This document shows, one piece after another, positions 34,201 to 46,600 of a stretch of DNA of 64,000 nucleotides. The stretch is from positions 3,537 through 67,536 of the forward strand of contig CALSBM010000008.1 of assembly GCA_943373175.1 (NCBI GenBank), given 5' to 3'. Under the pieces are notes generated by a model, which ran no database searches, had not been told where the DNA came from, and saw only the letters and a program-made list of their open reading frames with translations. Every line of letters starts with the position of its first letter. Positions within the stretch are counted from its first letter, which is position 1. Both the position numbers and the translations under genes were made by a program. Origin of the DNA: JAIXUI01 sp943373175. Lineage in GTDB: Bacteria > Bacteroidota > Bacteroidia > UBA7662 > JAIXUI01.

Positions 34201-34541
34201 GCAATGAGTAATTGTATATCTCTGCTTATGGATTTCCTATCCTTGATAGCTAACAATACCTCAAGCGATTCCCTGTTTCGTTTGGCAGCAAACAAGCTTA
34301 GTCCTAATTCATGCTGAGATAACACATAAGCGGAGTCACCGGAATGAACTTTTTTATACTGATCAATGGCCTCCTCGTAAAGTTCTTTATCGTGCTTTTC
34401 AATGCCAAGTTTTATCCTGGCATCTCCATTCAAATATGGTGCACCTAACTTTGGAATTTGAGCAAAAGAGGTAGAAAGTCCGCAATTACACGTAAAAACT
34501 ATCAAAAAAACGATAGTTGCGCGCTTAAATAAAGAAATCAT
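31245..34541 (-). CDS. Exported TPR and MORN-repeat protein
   Basis: The true start is taken as the ATG at 34541, giving a signal peptide (MISLFKRATIVFLIVFTCNC, then GLSTSFAQ) and a 1098-aa protein. Residues ~30-250 contain TPR-like helices (YEEAIDQYKKVHSGDSAYVL). From about residue 370 to the end there are more than 20 repeats of ~22-24 residues with the pattern G-x-W-x-x-Y-x-x-N-G (for example GEWSYWHPNGAKERKLIY), as in MORN-repeat/YwqK-like proteins. Such repeats form extended beta-hairpin strips that mediate protein or membrane contacts. It is first in the operon with two transglutaminase-like proteins, so it may present or scaffold their substrate; this is inference. The extra 39 codons upstream lack features of a secreted protein. 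Confidence 0.8.
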   Translation of the reverse strand: MISLFKRATIVFLIVFTCNCGLSTSFAQIPKLGAPYLNGDARIKLGIEKHDKELYEEAIDQYKKVHSGDSAYVLSQHELGLSLFAAKRNRESLEVLLAIKDRKSISRDIQLLIANNYDDLAMPDSADWWYNQVRTQFPLHHMADYEAAISRIRTKKYKDALNCLYEALIRKPLYHKVHLRIGYLAAEAGQPVLAMLAYHFATILVSDAESKIEIITVNESVASDEYQKNLQSVPNDIFGNSDALAELNQIVLSKLALNKNYKPGLKIDFKLTRQLQFILEKLPKSSEDLPLITKFYLDFYRKALEVSSYQAIILSGLQGVNNEDISKAVKKENSVINKFANWAGGYLLDMRTNFMLPLSDGTKKNVRVIFSNGEVSGFGEAIVNDKLNGDWSFVSQTGEINAKGKYVLGKREGLWNYFSNGKVIMTEEFKNGKEEGAYKRYFETGVISEEGFQKNGLFEGLILLYHPSGKLSAKINAVAGKRSGLYRGYDEFGLLSSEYEEIDNKKQGKATFYHSNGNRKTQGQYVDDLRDGKWTFWFKNGSIEAEGNYENGNLVGEWSYWHPNGAKERKLIYVKGNLEGVSKKWYTNGNLKSEENYKAGELNGVSTYYAKGGWKYAVLNVNKGILRKAQYWNSKGELIQDKSYSADSFSMVDYDEYGQIVSEGSYQNGFKEGSWNYYSGGVRTQTSNYSKGVKEGIETEFFSNGKTKSEFFYRNGELNGFFRTYHISGTPRAEGYFNQGTRVGAWDFFYSNGEPDSREFYVDGELNGSDREYEVNGQLLFENWFDYGVFRGASQYDSSGKLYNQSLLKEYSGMYKQIHSNKKILFEVEYKNGKKVDGIQTTYNALGEVRKTERYKNGVRDGVYEEFFPGGKLFIRSWYKNGDKDSIENEFSDFGRSYRTTRYVEGKKEGLETLYHISGIKVVEANFENNNLNGLKRYYNEQGVVVAVLEYDEGSLVGSAQMGADGKLPAITPVLAQTVNIKALHPNGKLAFDFKIVNGEYEGNYLVYQSNGMKLSSRKYVSGQLQGVLQDYGKNGKLLKQAEYLNDDEHGAYKFFYEDGLLKEEGQFKFGNLHGWIQYYTAIGKPDKKVYFYYGSRY

Positions 34542-34618
34542 AAGTACTGCAAGATAAGGGTAGGGTGAATAAACCTGCGAATTATCGGAAAAATCCTTTA
34601 ATCTTTTAGCGAACCCAT

Positions 34619-34656
34619 AAAAAAATGAAGCCCCTGGCCAAAAGACCAGGGGCTTC
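34619..34656 (-). terminator. Rho-independent terminator of the giant surface-protein gene
   Basis: A perfect 11-bp stem (GAAGCCCCTGG, 34627-34637, with its complement at 34646-34656) and an 8-nt loop are followed on the minus strand by ATTTTTTT (34626-34619). It lies 23 bp after the giant gene's stop and blocks read-through into the TPR/MORN operon. Confidence 0.93.
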
Positions 34657-34678
34657 AAAATTTAAAATCCGATTTGGA

Positions 34679-37600
34679 TTACTTCACTGATTTAAACACT
34701 TTCTCAGTAAAGATTCCACGGTTAGTAGAAACCTCAATCAGGTAAACACCTAATGGAAGATTAACATTCTGTTCTACAGTTCCACTGTTCTCTAAGCCTT
34801 GTGCACTGAATACACGACGACCACTTAGATCCATGACCTGAATAGATTCTACCACTGTTCCTTCAACTAAACCAGTAATTCTCAATACATCAGCATTAAA
34901 GAACATACCGGGTTTAGTTTGTTGAATTGTTGGTACTGAAGTAGTTAAAGGCTGGAAGTGAAGATAAAAACGACCAGTATAAGTACCTAAAGCAGTAGCA
35001 TTGAACACATAAGCACTGTTTCTTAGATTGTGCATGGTGCCTGTTACCATATCCTGAAGGTAAATACTAGTAGATGCATCAACATTCTCTAACTGATCAA
35101 TCATAAAGGTATGTTGACCTGTTTGATTTACATCGAGACCAAGTTCTACAACTTTCGCAGCATTCAGTTCACCAAAAGCATTAACAGCCATGTCAACACC
35201 ATTTAAACGGCTGTACAAGCTCACTTCAAAGTTTCCTTTGTTCTTACGGCCATCCCAAAGTCTGTCATACTGATCTGTAGCATCTGCTGTAAACGCAATC
35301 AAGGTATTGTTTGCTACATTCTGGCTATTGTGAGCCAAAAGAGTCATACGTTGAATTGGGCTTTGAGTACGGAATATAGTAGCATTAGTAGCATTTCTCT
35401 GAGAATTCATGTAAGAAAGGCTTGTACTTGTTGCTTCAACAAAGAATCCTTGAGCTACTCCAATTTGGAATGGCGCATTGGCCAAAGTGCGAGTAACATA
35501 GTCTGCACCAGTGAAATTGTTCTGACCTGAGTTAGTACTGAATGCGGTATTCCAGAAGTAAAGTGGTCCAACAATATTCGCAGAGTTATCAGTGATGAAT
35601 GTACCACCACTTAAAGCACTTGGATAAGGGTTACCAACCAAGTTCCAGTCATCGTTACTTCCAGGATTCACAGACATTGCTACATTGATAGGGCCGTCGT
35701 TTGGCATACCACTAAACTGTCGTGTACCTGCAGAACCGAATCCTGAATTGCTTCCAGTTGAAGAATAACCGATACCTGTAAGCATTGCAGCAGCACTTGT
35801 TTCAGAAGTCCAAATCTGAGTAGCAGAGTTAAATGAAAAGAAGTTGGTTCCATTCAGTGCCGCTAAGGTTGAACCACTTACTGGAGAAGACCAATAGTTG
35901 TAAAGCAAAGGATTGGTTGAACCAGTTCTTCTTTGACGTAGGGTTCCAGTAAATGAACCACCTCCGGTAGGAGTACCTGTGCCATGCATTAGAGTACCGC
36001 TGTTCATCAAAATCAAAGTTGATGTTGAAAGCGTAGCTCCTGTTGCGACACGAACAATGCCATTAAACTGAACAGGTGCACCAGCGAGGGTTTGAGTACC
36101 GGATCCACCAAAAACAATAGTTCCTGTTCCACCAAAAGTTACAAGACCTGTCGTAACAAAGGATACATTTCCAAGGAAAGTAACAGTTCCAGTCCCAACG
36201 CTTACTTGTCCATTTCCTTCTACGATAAGTTCTCCTATTGTTGAACCATTCGGAAGTGTAACTGAAGTTCCTGTCGGAATGCGAACAAGGGTTGTTCCAG
36301 TAGTTGCATCAGGAGTACCACCAACCCAAGAGTTTCCACTCCAGGTAATGATATTTTCTACTTTGACTGAGAAGGAAGTTCCTGCTGAAGTGCCTGCATT
36401 TGCGTTGTAAACACGAACAAAGTACTCCTGGCCTGCGGTTAAACCAGTTGCTATCATATACTCAGTTCCATTGTTTCCAGTGGAATTAGTACAAGTTCCA
36501 GAAATAGGTGTCAATGAGCCACAGCTTCCACTGTAAGCTTGAACAACTGCATTAAGACCTGACGCTCCAACAACTGTTACCTGTGCTCTATTGCCATTGG
36601 CGGTAAACTTGTACCAAACATCATTGGCTTGAGTACTTGCACAAGGTGCAAAAGTTTGAGTTGCATTCGCTGAGGTTTGACCTGTTAGGGTTGAACCGTT
36701 AACCGTTAATGCTACTGCACCACTACAATCATCATTTACAGGAGGTGTTGCAATCGTTGTAAACGACTGAGTAGCACATCCAGTGGCTACACCAGCAAGA
36801 TTCCGAGGTACAACTTTCCAGAAATAAGTAGTGTTGTTCTGAAGACCAGTCGCGAGGTAACTGTTTCCAGCTTGATCCTGACTAACACGAGTAAATACTG
36901 CTTGGTTAGCAACATTAGTTTGACTAGTCGCCAAGTACACATCGTATCCGGTTGGGTTACCAGAAGCAATACCCCATGATAGCGTAAGTGTTACAGCCTG
37001 GTTAGAAGCTCCATTGGCCGGAACTAGACCAGTTGCACAACTTGGCAATACTCCGGAAGTGGCAAATTGGCGTGCAGTACAGTTACTTGAAGTGCCATTA
37101 GCATTAACTGCCAATACTCTCCAGAAGTAATTGGTACTCTGTGCGAGAGCGTTTGCAGCTACAGTGGTAGTAAGAGTTGATAGGCCAGTTTGGTTAACTA
37201 ACAGGCTGCTAAAGTTTGATGAAGTAGATACTTGGAAGGTGTAGGTTATACCAGTACCAGGGCCCGCAGATGCAGCCCAATTGAAGGTATTCACAACAGC
37301 AGGATCAACATTCGACAAATTGTTTGAAGGAGAAGTCAATGCTGGACAAGCCGCAATTGGTGCTTCTGCAAGAATACTAAAACCTGACGAAGGAGTTGAA
37401 CCAGTAGCTGAGTGATAAACTCTAACACGGTAAGTGGTAGCAGCAACAGTGGCAAGGTCAAGAATTTCAGCTCCACCAGCACCAGCGTTATTAACACAGG
37501 TTACAAGGTTAGTAAGTGATCCACAAGCACCGGTCATAACCTGAACCACAGCGTTGTAAGGTGCAACTGGGGTTACAGTCAAACGAGTGTAAGTACTTGT

Positions 37601-40600
37601 TGCAGTAAAGGTGTACCAAACATCGTCGTCACCATTTCCTAATGCACAAGTTGGGTTACCAGTAGATGCAGTAGCTCCTGCGGTATTTCCAGAATTAATA
37701 GGAGTTCCGATAGTTAAGGCAGTTGCTCCTGCACAGTTGTCGTTACTAGGAGGAGTAAGTACTGCATTCAAACCAAGGTTAAAGTAACCTGTTGAATTAG
37801 CTGTTGCACCCCAAACTCTAATAAAGTAAGTTCCTGCAGCTAAGCCATTAGCCGTTATCGACTCAGTTAAACCTGTGCCTGCTGCATTTACGCAGTTTAC
37901 AGAAGTTTGAGTACCACATGCACCACTGATTAATTGAACAACGGCATCATATCCACCACCTGGAACTACGGAGATAGTTACATTCGAGGTGTTTGTAAGG
38001 GTGAACGAATACCAAACATCACGTTGTTGCAAGTTAGAAGCATTCGCGGTACAACTTGGTATGCCTGTAGATACTGTTGAACCTGCTGTACGATGAACGA
38101 TACAAGGATCTGCACCTGCTCCAGTACCTACTGTTAAAACAGTAGCGGTTGCGCAGTTGTCATTCAACGTTGCGTTTCCTGGATCAGTTGGAAGCACTGC
38201 ATTGTTACCCGGCGTAAACGTTACTTTAGTATTACAACTTGGAACAATAGCCAAGTTATTTACTGATGCAGAATTAGAAAAATTATTGACATTCTCAAGT
38301 TGTTGAGAAATGAAATTGCCAATACCACCTGCAGAATTCAATGCTGAAAGACCCGAAGTATAGTTGTAAACAACACTTGCATTTCCATCTGTTGCTATCA
38401 TATTTCCGTAAAGGAATTCAATAACACCTGTAGCCTCATACAATTTTACTTGGAAGTTCAAGCTTGGCCCGGCAACTCCAAACACCTCAATGTTAGCCCA
38501 TTCTATGGTCAATACTTGGCTGTTATTGGCTCCAGTTAGTTGATACTTAATCGAACCCTGTAAGGCAGCTAAAGTGTTGTTATTAGGAGAGGTAACAAAG
38601 TCGGCCCACATTGGTGCAACCATACCCATAGATCCTGCCGCAGCAAAGTTGTTGGTAAAGCCAGCAGTTGTAGCTGGGTTAAAGGTAAGGAAGCCATTAA
38701 CTTGTGTACGTAACTGAGTTACAGGAACACCCTGATAGTTAAAGTTGAATCCAAGCGCGGTAAGACTAAGAGGCGCCGTGTAGGCTTCGTCTGTACTTGT
38801 TCCTACCCAGCTAAAGTTAGTTCCGGAACTCATGATAGATGAGTAAGTCTGTCCGGTTTGGCGGGTAACATCGTAATCCATGTTGAGCGGTACAAACACA
38901 CCAACTACATTGGAATTAGCAGATGAACCAAACGTACAATTCACAACACAACGATAAAACTTGGTTCCACCAAGTGCAGCAGTAGTGTAAGTTAATGAAT
39001 TCGGATTTTGACCTCCCGTTACATTAGCCCAACCTGAAATGCCATCATTACTTTCTTGCCACTGGTAGGTAATACCATTAGCAGCAGTTTGGCCAGCCAA
39101 GGTAAGAACCGCTGTACCACCAGGTGCAACAAAATTGCTGCTAGCAGTTGCAGTTCCTGCATTCGGAGTTCCGGAACAGTTTACAAGACTACCTACTGCA
39201 AAAAATCCAAGACTTGTTACGGTATCAGAACTGATGTTTGTGAATGGAGAAACGGGTGAAGATGATACACTTACAAATGTTCCGTTCAAGGTAGAAGAAC
39301 GTGCAAGGCGATTATTTGCCGCAAGTCCTTGCTCAGTTACTCTAACTACCGCACTAGAGAAATAGTTTGGAGAAGAAGTAACAGCAGCTTGCCAATATCT
39401 GCTATTCAATGCACCCAACACGACATTGTCAGGGCTTCCTGTAGGAGCAGCGTCGGTAACACTAACTCGAACATCGGTATTGCCCGCATTAAGCGTTTTG
39501 GCTGCAACCAATTCGAATGGCGCAAATACAGCACCACCAACTGGGTACGTATAAGTAGAGTCTCCGCTAAGAGAAGCAGGCATTCTGCGAACCATAGGCC
39601 CAACTACGTATGAGTTAGATGAACCACCTGAAACTGCAGTTGTAAATGGATTACGCAGAGTCAATAGATTCGTTAATGTAGTATGAACGTTTCCGTTAGT
39701 TAGGGCTAGCGTTGAATTAGCATCCAAGCTTAGTGGAGTGCTTAGCGTAATGCCATTTCCATTGTTAACGATAACCGACTGAAGATTGGCAGATGGACTG
39801 CTCGTCGCATTTCTATAAGTACCAGGACCAGAAATAGTCTGAGCATTCAGTGCATTGTAAGTAGCTCCACTACCAAGAGTGATTGCCCGAAGTGCAGTGA
39901 AATTGCCACCTGAACCTACACTTACATTTCCACCAAGAACTACTTCACCACCAGTTGGTTGTGTATTGAACTCACTGTTGTTCGAAATAGTAAGATTTCC
40001 TCTTACATGCATTCCAAAACGACCTGGAGAAAGGAAACGGTTACCTGAGTTACCACCGCTAATGGTTACATGATTAACAGGAACTCGGTTGGTGTTATTT
40101 CCAAAAGTCTCAAAAACAAATCCGTCTGCATTACCAGCAGTTGTACTTACTCCATTACCAAACTGAATGGCATGAGTACCTCCAAAAGCAGTATTGTTAA
40201 CTACTGAACCAGTAATACGAAGCGCCTGAGTAGTTCCGGCTGCTGACGTATTAACTGCTGGGTCAATAATCTGAATAGTTCCTCCATTAAGGTTACTGGC
40301 AGAGTTTACCGTTACTCCCATGGTAAGAATACCCTGAGTTAGGTTAAAAGTAGCACCACTACCACTTCCTGATGAAAGGGTCACGCTTACAGGATTCGTT
40401 GGGAAAGCAGTATAAATACCAGGGTTGATAACATTTACAGTTGCTACAGTAGAACCGGAAAGGCTTGCAACCTGAAGCTGTGCTGGTTGAGTAAATGTTC
40501 CACCTGTTACTGTAACAATACTTCCTAAGGAATAACCTGAACCAGCAGCAGAAACTGCGGCACTTGCTATTGAGTTAGTAGTTGCACTTGATCCACCAAT

Positions 40601-43600
40601 GTTTGCATTATTAGGATCTACTGAAATAGTACCACCTGTTTGGCTAACGTTAGCACCAAATAAATTCGCTGTTCCAAAAACATTCAGGTTACCACCACTC
40701 ATGGCAAAGGTTCCTGCGGCATGGAAAATCCGGTTGGCTGCAGTTGCAGACCCAACGTTGATTGTTCCATTGCTCATAGTAAAGGTTGCCATCGAAAAGT
40801 TATTCAGTCCTAATCCTGCAGCTCCTGTCACATTAAAAGTACCCCCATTCATTGTAAGAGCACCACTATTGAATGCACTTGAACCTACGTTCAGAGTGCT
40901 ACCAGAAACAGTAAGACCACCGTTTGGATTAATGGCAATGCCATTACATACAGCAGCCTGTGCGTCCACAGTAACTGTAGTTCCTCCCGTAATCACTACG
41001 TCATTAGTAGCATCTGGAACGATACCGGTATTCCAAGTATTCACATCTTCCCATGCTCCGGTTGCAATTGCAAAAGTTGTTGGAGCGAGAGTAGCGGTTG
41101 TAGCATTACCACCCACCCTGTAGGCAGTATTGTTAAAAATTGCACCTAACACAGCATTCGGGAATGCACGTGAAACTGCAGGAATAGCAAAGGTGCCAGA
41201 ACCTGAAGAACCAGTAGTTGTGTTATCAGTAGCGTTGACAAAACGAAGAGTAATAACATCAGAGAAGCCACCAACTCCTATTACTGAAGCTGTAGGAACT
41301 AATGAGTTAGCACCTAGGTTTAATCCACTTTGATTAAATGTCCAAGAAGAGTTGGTTGTGCGATCCACAGAAACGCCATTATCGGAGAATGCGGAGATGT
41401 TTGTATTTCCAATCGCTCCATTATGACGAGCAGAGATACGGCCACCAGTAGTAATCGCACCAGCATTCAAAACATTGAAATTCACCGAACGGTTAGCTCC
41501 AACAAAACTGAATGGGAATAAGAAAGTGCCTGTCTGTGTAAGTGTAGAGGTACCAACCCAACGACTGAAAAACCCGGTTGATGCAACAAAGTTTCCAGAA
41601 GTATAGGATAAAGTACCAATAGACGTAGCAGATGTTCCCAATGTAAAGGTGTTAGCTCCAAGATCAATATCTCCAGCCAACATATTCAATGTACCGCTTA
41701 CAGTACCAGTTCCAGTATTGCTTAAGGAGTTAATAGTAACACCGGAAGCATTGTTCATAGTGAAGTTGGTAAAGTTTGCAGTTGGTGAGGTAGCCAAGTT
41801 ACGATAAGTACCAGCTCCGCCGATGGTCGAAGCAATAGGAGAAAGGTTGCCCGTTGCTCTAACGAATAAAGCTCCTGTTGCGGTTAATGTTCCATTATTG
41901 GTTAGTGTACCGTTGATACTCAAACTTCCATTTGCAGGAATTTGAAGTTCAGAGCTGGCATTAATGGTTAAAGTACCACTAACATCCATGGACTGCGCGG
42001 CAACGTTTGCTGCCATTACAAAACGGTTTGCGGCTGAACCTGCATTAACTTGAACACTACCTAGAGGCACTGAAAGACCACCTGAAAAAGCAGTAGCAAC
42101 TGCAAATCCTTGTGAAGCAACTCCAGTTGTAGTACTAGCTCCATCACCAAAGCGAACGGTAGTTCCGCTAAAGTCGCAGCTCGCCCCTGAAGAAGATGGG
42201 CGATTGATGGCTAAGGAAAGACCTGTATTTCCGTGTGGATCAACTATCGTAATAGTACCGCCGGTTGCATTAATGGCATTTCCGGATGCACCTACGGAGA
42301 AGTTCAACAAGTTTTGGTTCGAAGCAACACTTGAGCCGGGAGTTCCTGTGTTTCCATCAATATTGAAGTTGCCGCCTGACATATTGAAAGCAGAACCACT
42401 ATTGAAGTTTACATAACCGTTTACATTCAATGTTCCGGAAGAAATCGTCACACCACCATTAACTTCAAGCATGCGGTTTCCACCGCCAGCAGGGCCAATG
42501 TTGAGTGTGTTTCCAGCTAAAGTAAGTTGGGCATTAGATTGAACCGTTACCCCATTTGCATCATAACTGGCATCTGATCCAACAGTTACATTATACGGAG
42601 TAGCAATAACAACATTAGCAGTTGAAACTGGTACAGCGTTTAAATCCCATGTTGCAGCATCACCCCAATTTCCTGAAGCAATTGCAGTGTAGATAACCGG
42701 GAAGTTCTGAACGTTACCGCCCAAATAGAAAGCACCAGTGCTATTGAATAGAGCCGAGGTAATGTTTGCTCGCGAAACATTTACCACACCAGCAGACAAA
42801 GAAGAAGCATTATGTACTCCTGGAGCACTTGCATTATCTGCAGTAACTCGAATATCAGCAGCTGTTGTAACATTTTGGAAAATGCTTTCAGCTCTAAATT
42901 GTGCTGACATGGTAGTAGAAGTGTATCCATTTCCACTCGATACTGCCCATCTGCCATTTGTCCTAGAATCGACGGTTACAGAACCATCGACAAAGGAAGG
43001 TGTAATGGTTGAAAGTCCGCTTGCATCAACAAAACGAGCACTGATAGTACCACCACCAGTAGCTGAAGTTTGTCCGATGAACATCGTACGGTTAAGCCCT
43101 TGAGTAGTCGCAAATGGGAAAGTACCGGCTGCAGTCGTTAGGACTATAGAACCGGTTCCAAACCAACGAGTAAAGGTTCCTGTTGTCGAAGTAAAAAAGC
43201 CTGTACCAACAGTCAATGTTCCAAGTGCAGTAGCACTTGTTCCAAGGGTTAAGTTATTGCTACCAAGGTTGATTAATGACCCTGCAGTATTCAATGTTCC
43301 TGCAACAATTAGGTTGTTCACATTAACAGTTGCACCCTGTAAGAAAGAGTTATTGTTGAAGGTCAAGCTGGCAAATGATCCAGTTGGTATGAACGAACCA
43401 GTGGTTAAGGTAGCAGTCGCACCTGAACCAGTACCGCCTGTTAAGCTGAAAGTACCCGTAGGTTCAACGGTATAAGCACCAGCATTCTCAAGCGTAAGTG
43501 CGGTAACTAACCCAAGGTTTACACCTGTTACTTTAAATGTTGCGGCAGTTGTGAAAGTACCGCCTGATACTGTCAAGATATCTCCAAGAGCATAACCAGT

Positions 43601-46600
43601 ACCTGCAGCAGCAATTGCAATAGTTGGAGTAGCATTTCTAAAGTTTCCTGATCCGTTGATCGACTGTGCCACAGGGTTTCCACTTCCGGCAAATGAAAGA
43701 CTAACCAATCCACCGGTTGTTGGAGCATTAGAGGTATGCCATGTTCCGTTGTTGTTGATGTTACCTGCAATATTCACGTTAACAGCACCTTGACGGAATA
43801 TAGAACCTGAATTAACAGTAAAGTTACCAAGAATGGTTTGGGTAGTACCAGGGCCTAGGTTTACAAAACGACCAGAACCGGAACCACCATTCACTGTAAC
43901 ATGTCCAAGACGAAGACTTAATCCGCTGCTTACTCGGAAACCATTCACAGCGTTGCTGTTATTTGTTCCTGAAGAACCTCCTAATACCAACGTATGTCCA
44001 ATACTGTTTGTAGTAATTGCTGGAGTGTAGCTCAATGCATTACCTACACCAGAAAGTACAGGGTCAACAATGGTCATTGTTCCACCATTCAACTGCACAC
44101 CAATTGGAGTAGAAGCGAAGGATACAGCATCAACACCTTCAGGTACAGAGGTTGCAGAGCTGCCGCTGTTCGGGTCAACATTAATGTTTCCGCCGAATTG
44201 GATAAACTGAGCATTCGCAGTTTGAGCAAACTGAGCATTTCCATTGATTTCAAGATTACCTCCTGAAACATTAGTAATACCATTGTTCTGGAATGTTCTG
44301 TTGTGTCCACCAGTGGTACCTACAATGACATTGCCATTGGTTTGCTGATACGAACCAGTAGTGCTAACATTGATAGCAATAGTTGAAATTCCAAGTGTGA
44401 ACGTTGCTCCTGAACCAGAACCACCAGTAATTGAAACTGGGCTAAATGGCAACCCGTTGTAATTACCGGGGTTTAAGATATTAACCTGTAGAATACCACC
44501 AGCACCATCAACAAGCGTTACTAGGCATGTTGCACTGCTTCCAGTACCTCCTACAATGGTAACAACATCGTTAACAGCATAACCGGTACCGTTAAGCACA
44601 GGAGTAACACTTGTTACAAGAGCTGCACCTCCGATATTAGTGTTACCTCCTGATACGTTATAAGTACCATTTAATACGAGGTTTCCACTGATAGTTAAAG
44701 TATTCGCTGGCTGGTTTAATGTTCCGCCATTATCAATAGTTACATTACTAGCATTGTAAGAACCACCACCTTGAACAGTAACGGTAATTCCATTAGGAAT
44801 AACTGCTGACTCAACAGAAGTTGGAGGAGTTCCTGAGTTCCAGGTCGTGCCATTACCCCAATCACCACTTGCAATAGCCGTGATAACCGCTAAGGCATTG
44901 GAATTCTGTGTACCAACATGGAAAGTATTATTCAGCAATGCTGTGGAAGTAAAGAGCTTGTTCACCTGAGTATTTGGAGAAGCTCCGGTATTCGCTGTTG
45001 ATCTTCCAATCGGGTTTGCTGCGGTAGAAGAAACCAAACGAAGGTCTCCCGCATTAAACGACTGAATCATGTTGCTTGTAGTAGCACGCATTGTCCAGCT
45101 ACCATTTCCAAGTCCATTGGCTGTAGAAACCACCCAACCTGCGTTGGAGCGAGTATCAACGTTGTTGAAGTTTACAAAACCTGTAACACCTGCTACCTCA
45201 TTGAACGAAGTCATTGGACTCAGACCACCTGAAGAGTTAACTGAAACGGTTACTGTTCCACCTGAACTTAACGCGGTTGCGGGGTTGATAAAGATGCTTC
45301 TGTTATTGGTATTTGCACCCATTGGGAACAATCCATCCACAGAAGCTGCCGATTTTACCGTACCGTTGTACCAGCGAGTCATACTTCCTGAACCAACCAC
45401 TAAACCTGAGGTATAGGAAAGAGAAGCAGGAATGGCTGTGGAAGAACCAATCGTTAGATTGTTTCCATTCAAGTCAACATTACCGCCACCAAGGGTCAAT
45501 GCTGGAGGGGTTGACAAACTACCGGAACCATCTCCGATAATCAGGTTTCCACCAATAATTTGCATACCCAAAGAATTGGTTAGCGACAGAATATTGATTG
45601 TTCTGGCATAAACTCCACTTCCGGTAGTAGTAGGAATTTCTGGTCCGGTAATGTGTTGCTGTGTTTCCTGCGCAATCAATACAACGTATGCAGCAGTTCC
45701 AACATTAAATGAAGGGGTAGTTGCAAAGTTTCCTGATGCAGTTGCTCCACCAGCATTTCCATATTGAAGAACAACGTCTGTACTTCCTGTACCAAGAATT
45801 GCATTATGAGTAACGGAGTTATTGATAGACCCGTTAAAGAAATTTACCCTTTGTGTACGAATCGTTGCATTCAAGGTAAGCCCCGCTGTGTTTTGCATAG
45901 AGAAACCTGCAGCAGGTGAGTTAATACCCGTACCAGTATAGGTTTGTGGTGTAGTTCCAAAAAACGTAAATCGGCTGTTTACCGGGAAAGCATCAATTAT
46001 ACCATTGTTAACGAAGGTAGTACCACTATAAAGAATGGTAAATCCATTCAATGCCATAGCAGTACTTGGATTTACCGTAGTAGTACCTCTAACGTTAATT
46101 TGAGCAATCAGTACAGCAGATTTATTAGTAGAGGCATTATCAATATTTAAATCAAAAATATCTCCTCTAATACGGAAAGGTGTACCACTTCCTAGTGTAA
46201 CAGTTGCTCCTGAACCAGTACCTCCGGTCAAGGTGATGTTACCTGAAGGAAGTGTGGTATAAACCCCGGGATTATTAATCATTGCCTGAGTAATAACACC
46301 ACCGGCACCAATGCTGGTAACCGTTACAGTAGCTGTAGTAGTGAAACTACCACCGGTCACGTTTAACACCTGTCCAATGGCATAACCAGTACCACCATTA
46401 ACAATGCTGTTTACTGTAATTAAGCTATTAGGGGCAGGAGTGCTGGCATTACCTAAGCGAAGCGTACCACCAGTCATATTTAGGAAGCCTGCACCAAATA
46501 ATCCGACCCAGTAGTCGGTTTGTGGTGCTGGAGAAACCCCAGTAGTGATTGCACGGCGTACTATAGTTACAGTACCACCAGTAATATTGGCAACAATACC

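Noticed and set aside
34559..34658. Upstream extension of the TPR/MORN protein to 34658
   Set aside because: The extension crosses the terminator of the giant gene and precedes a clear signal peptide at 34541.
40599..41123. 174-codon forward frame inside the giant gene
   Set aside because: Antisense shadow of low-complexity Thr/Gly/Val-rich coding sequence; many similar ones occur along this gene.
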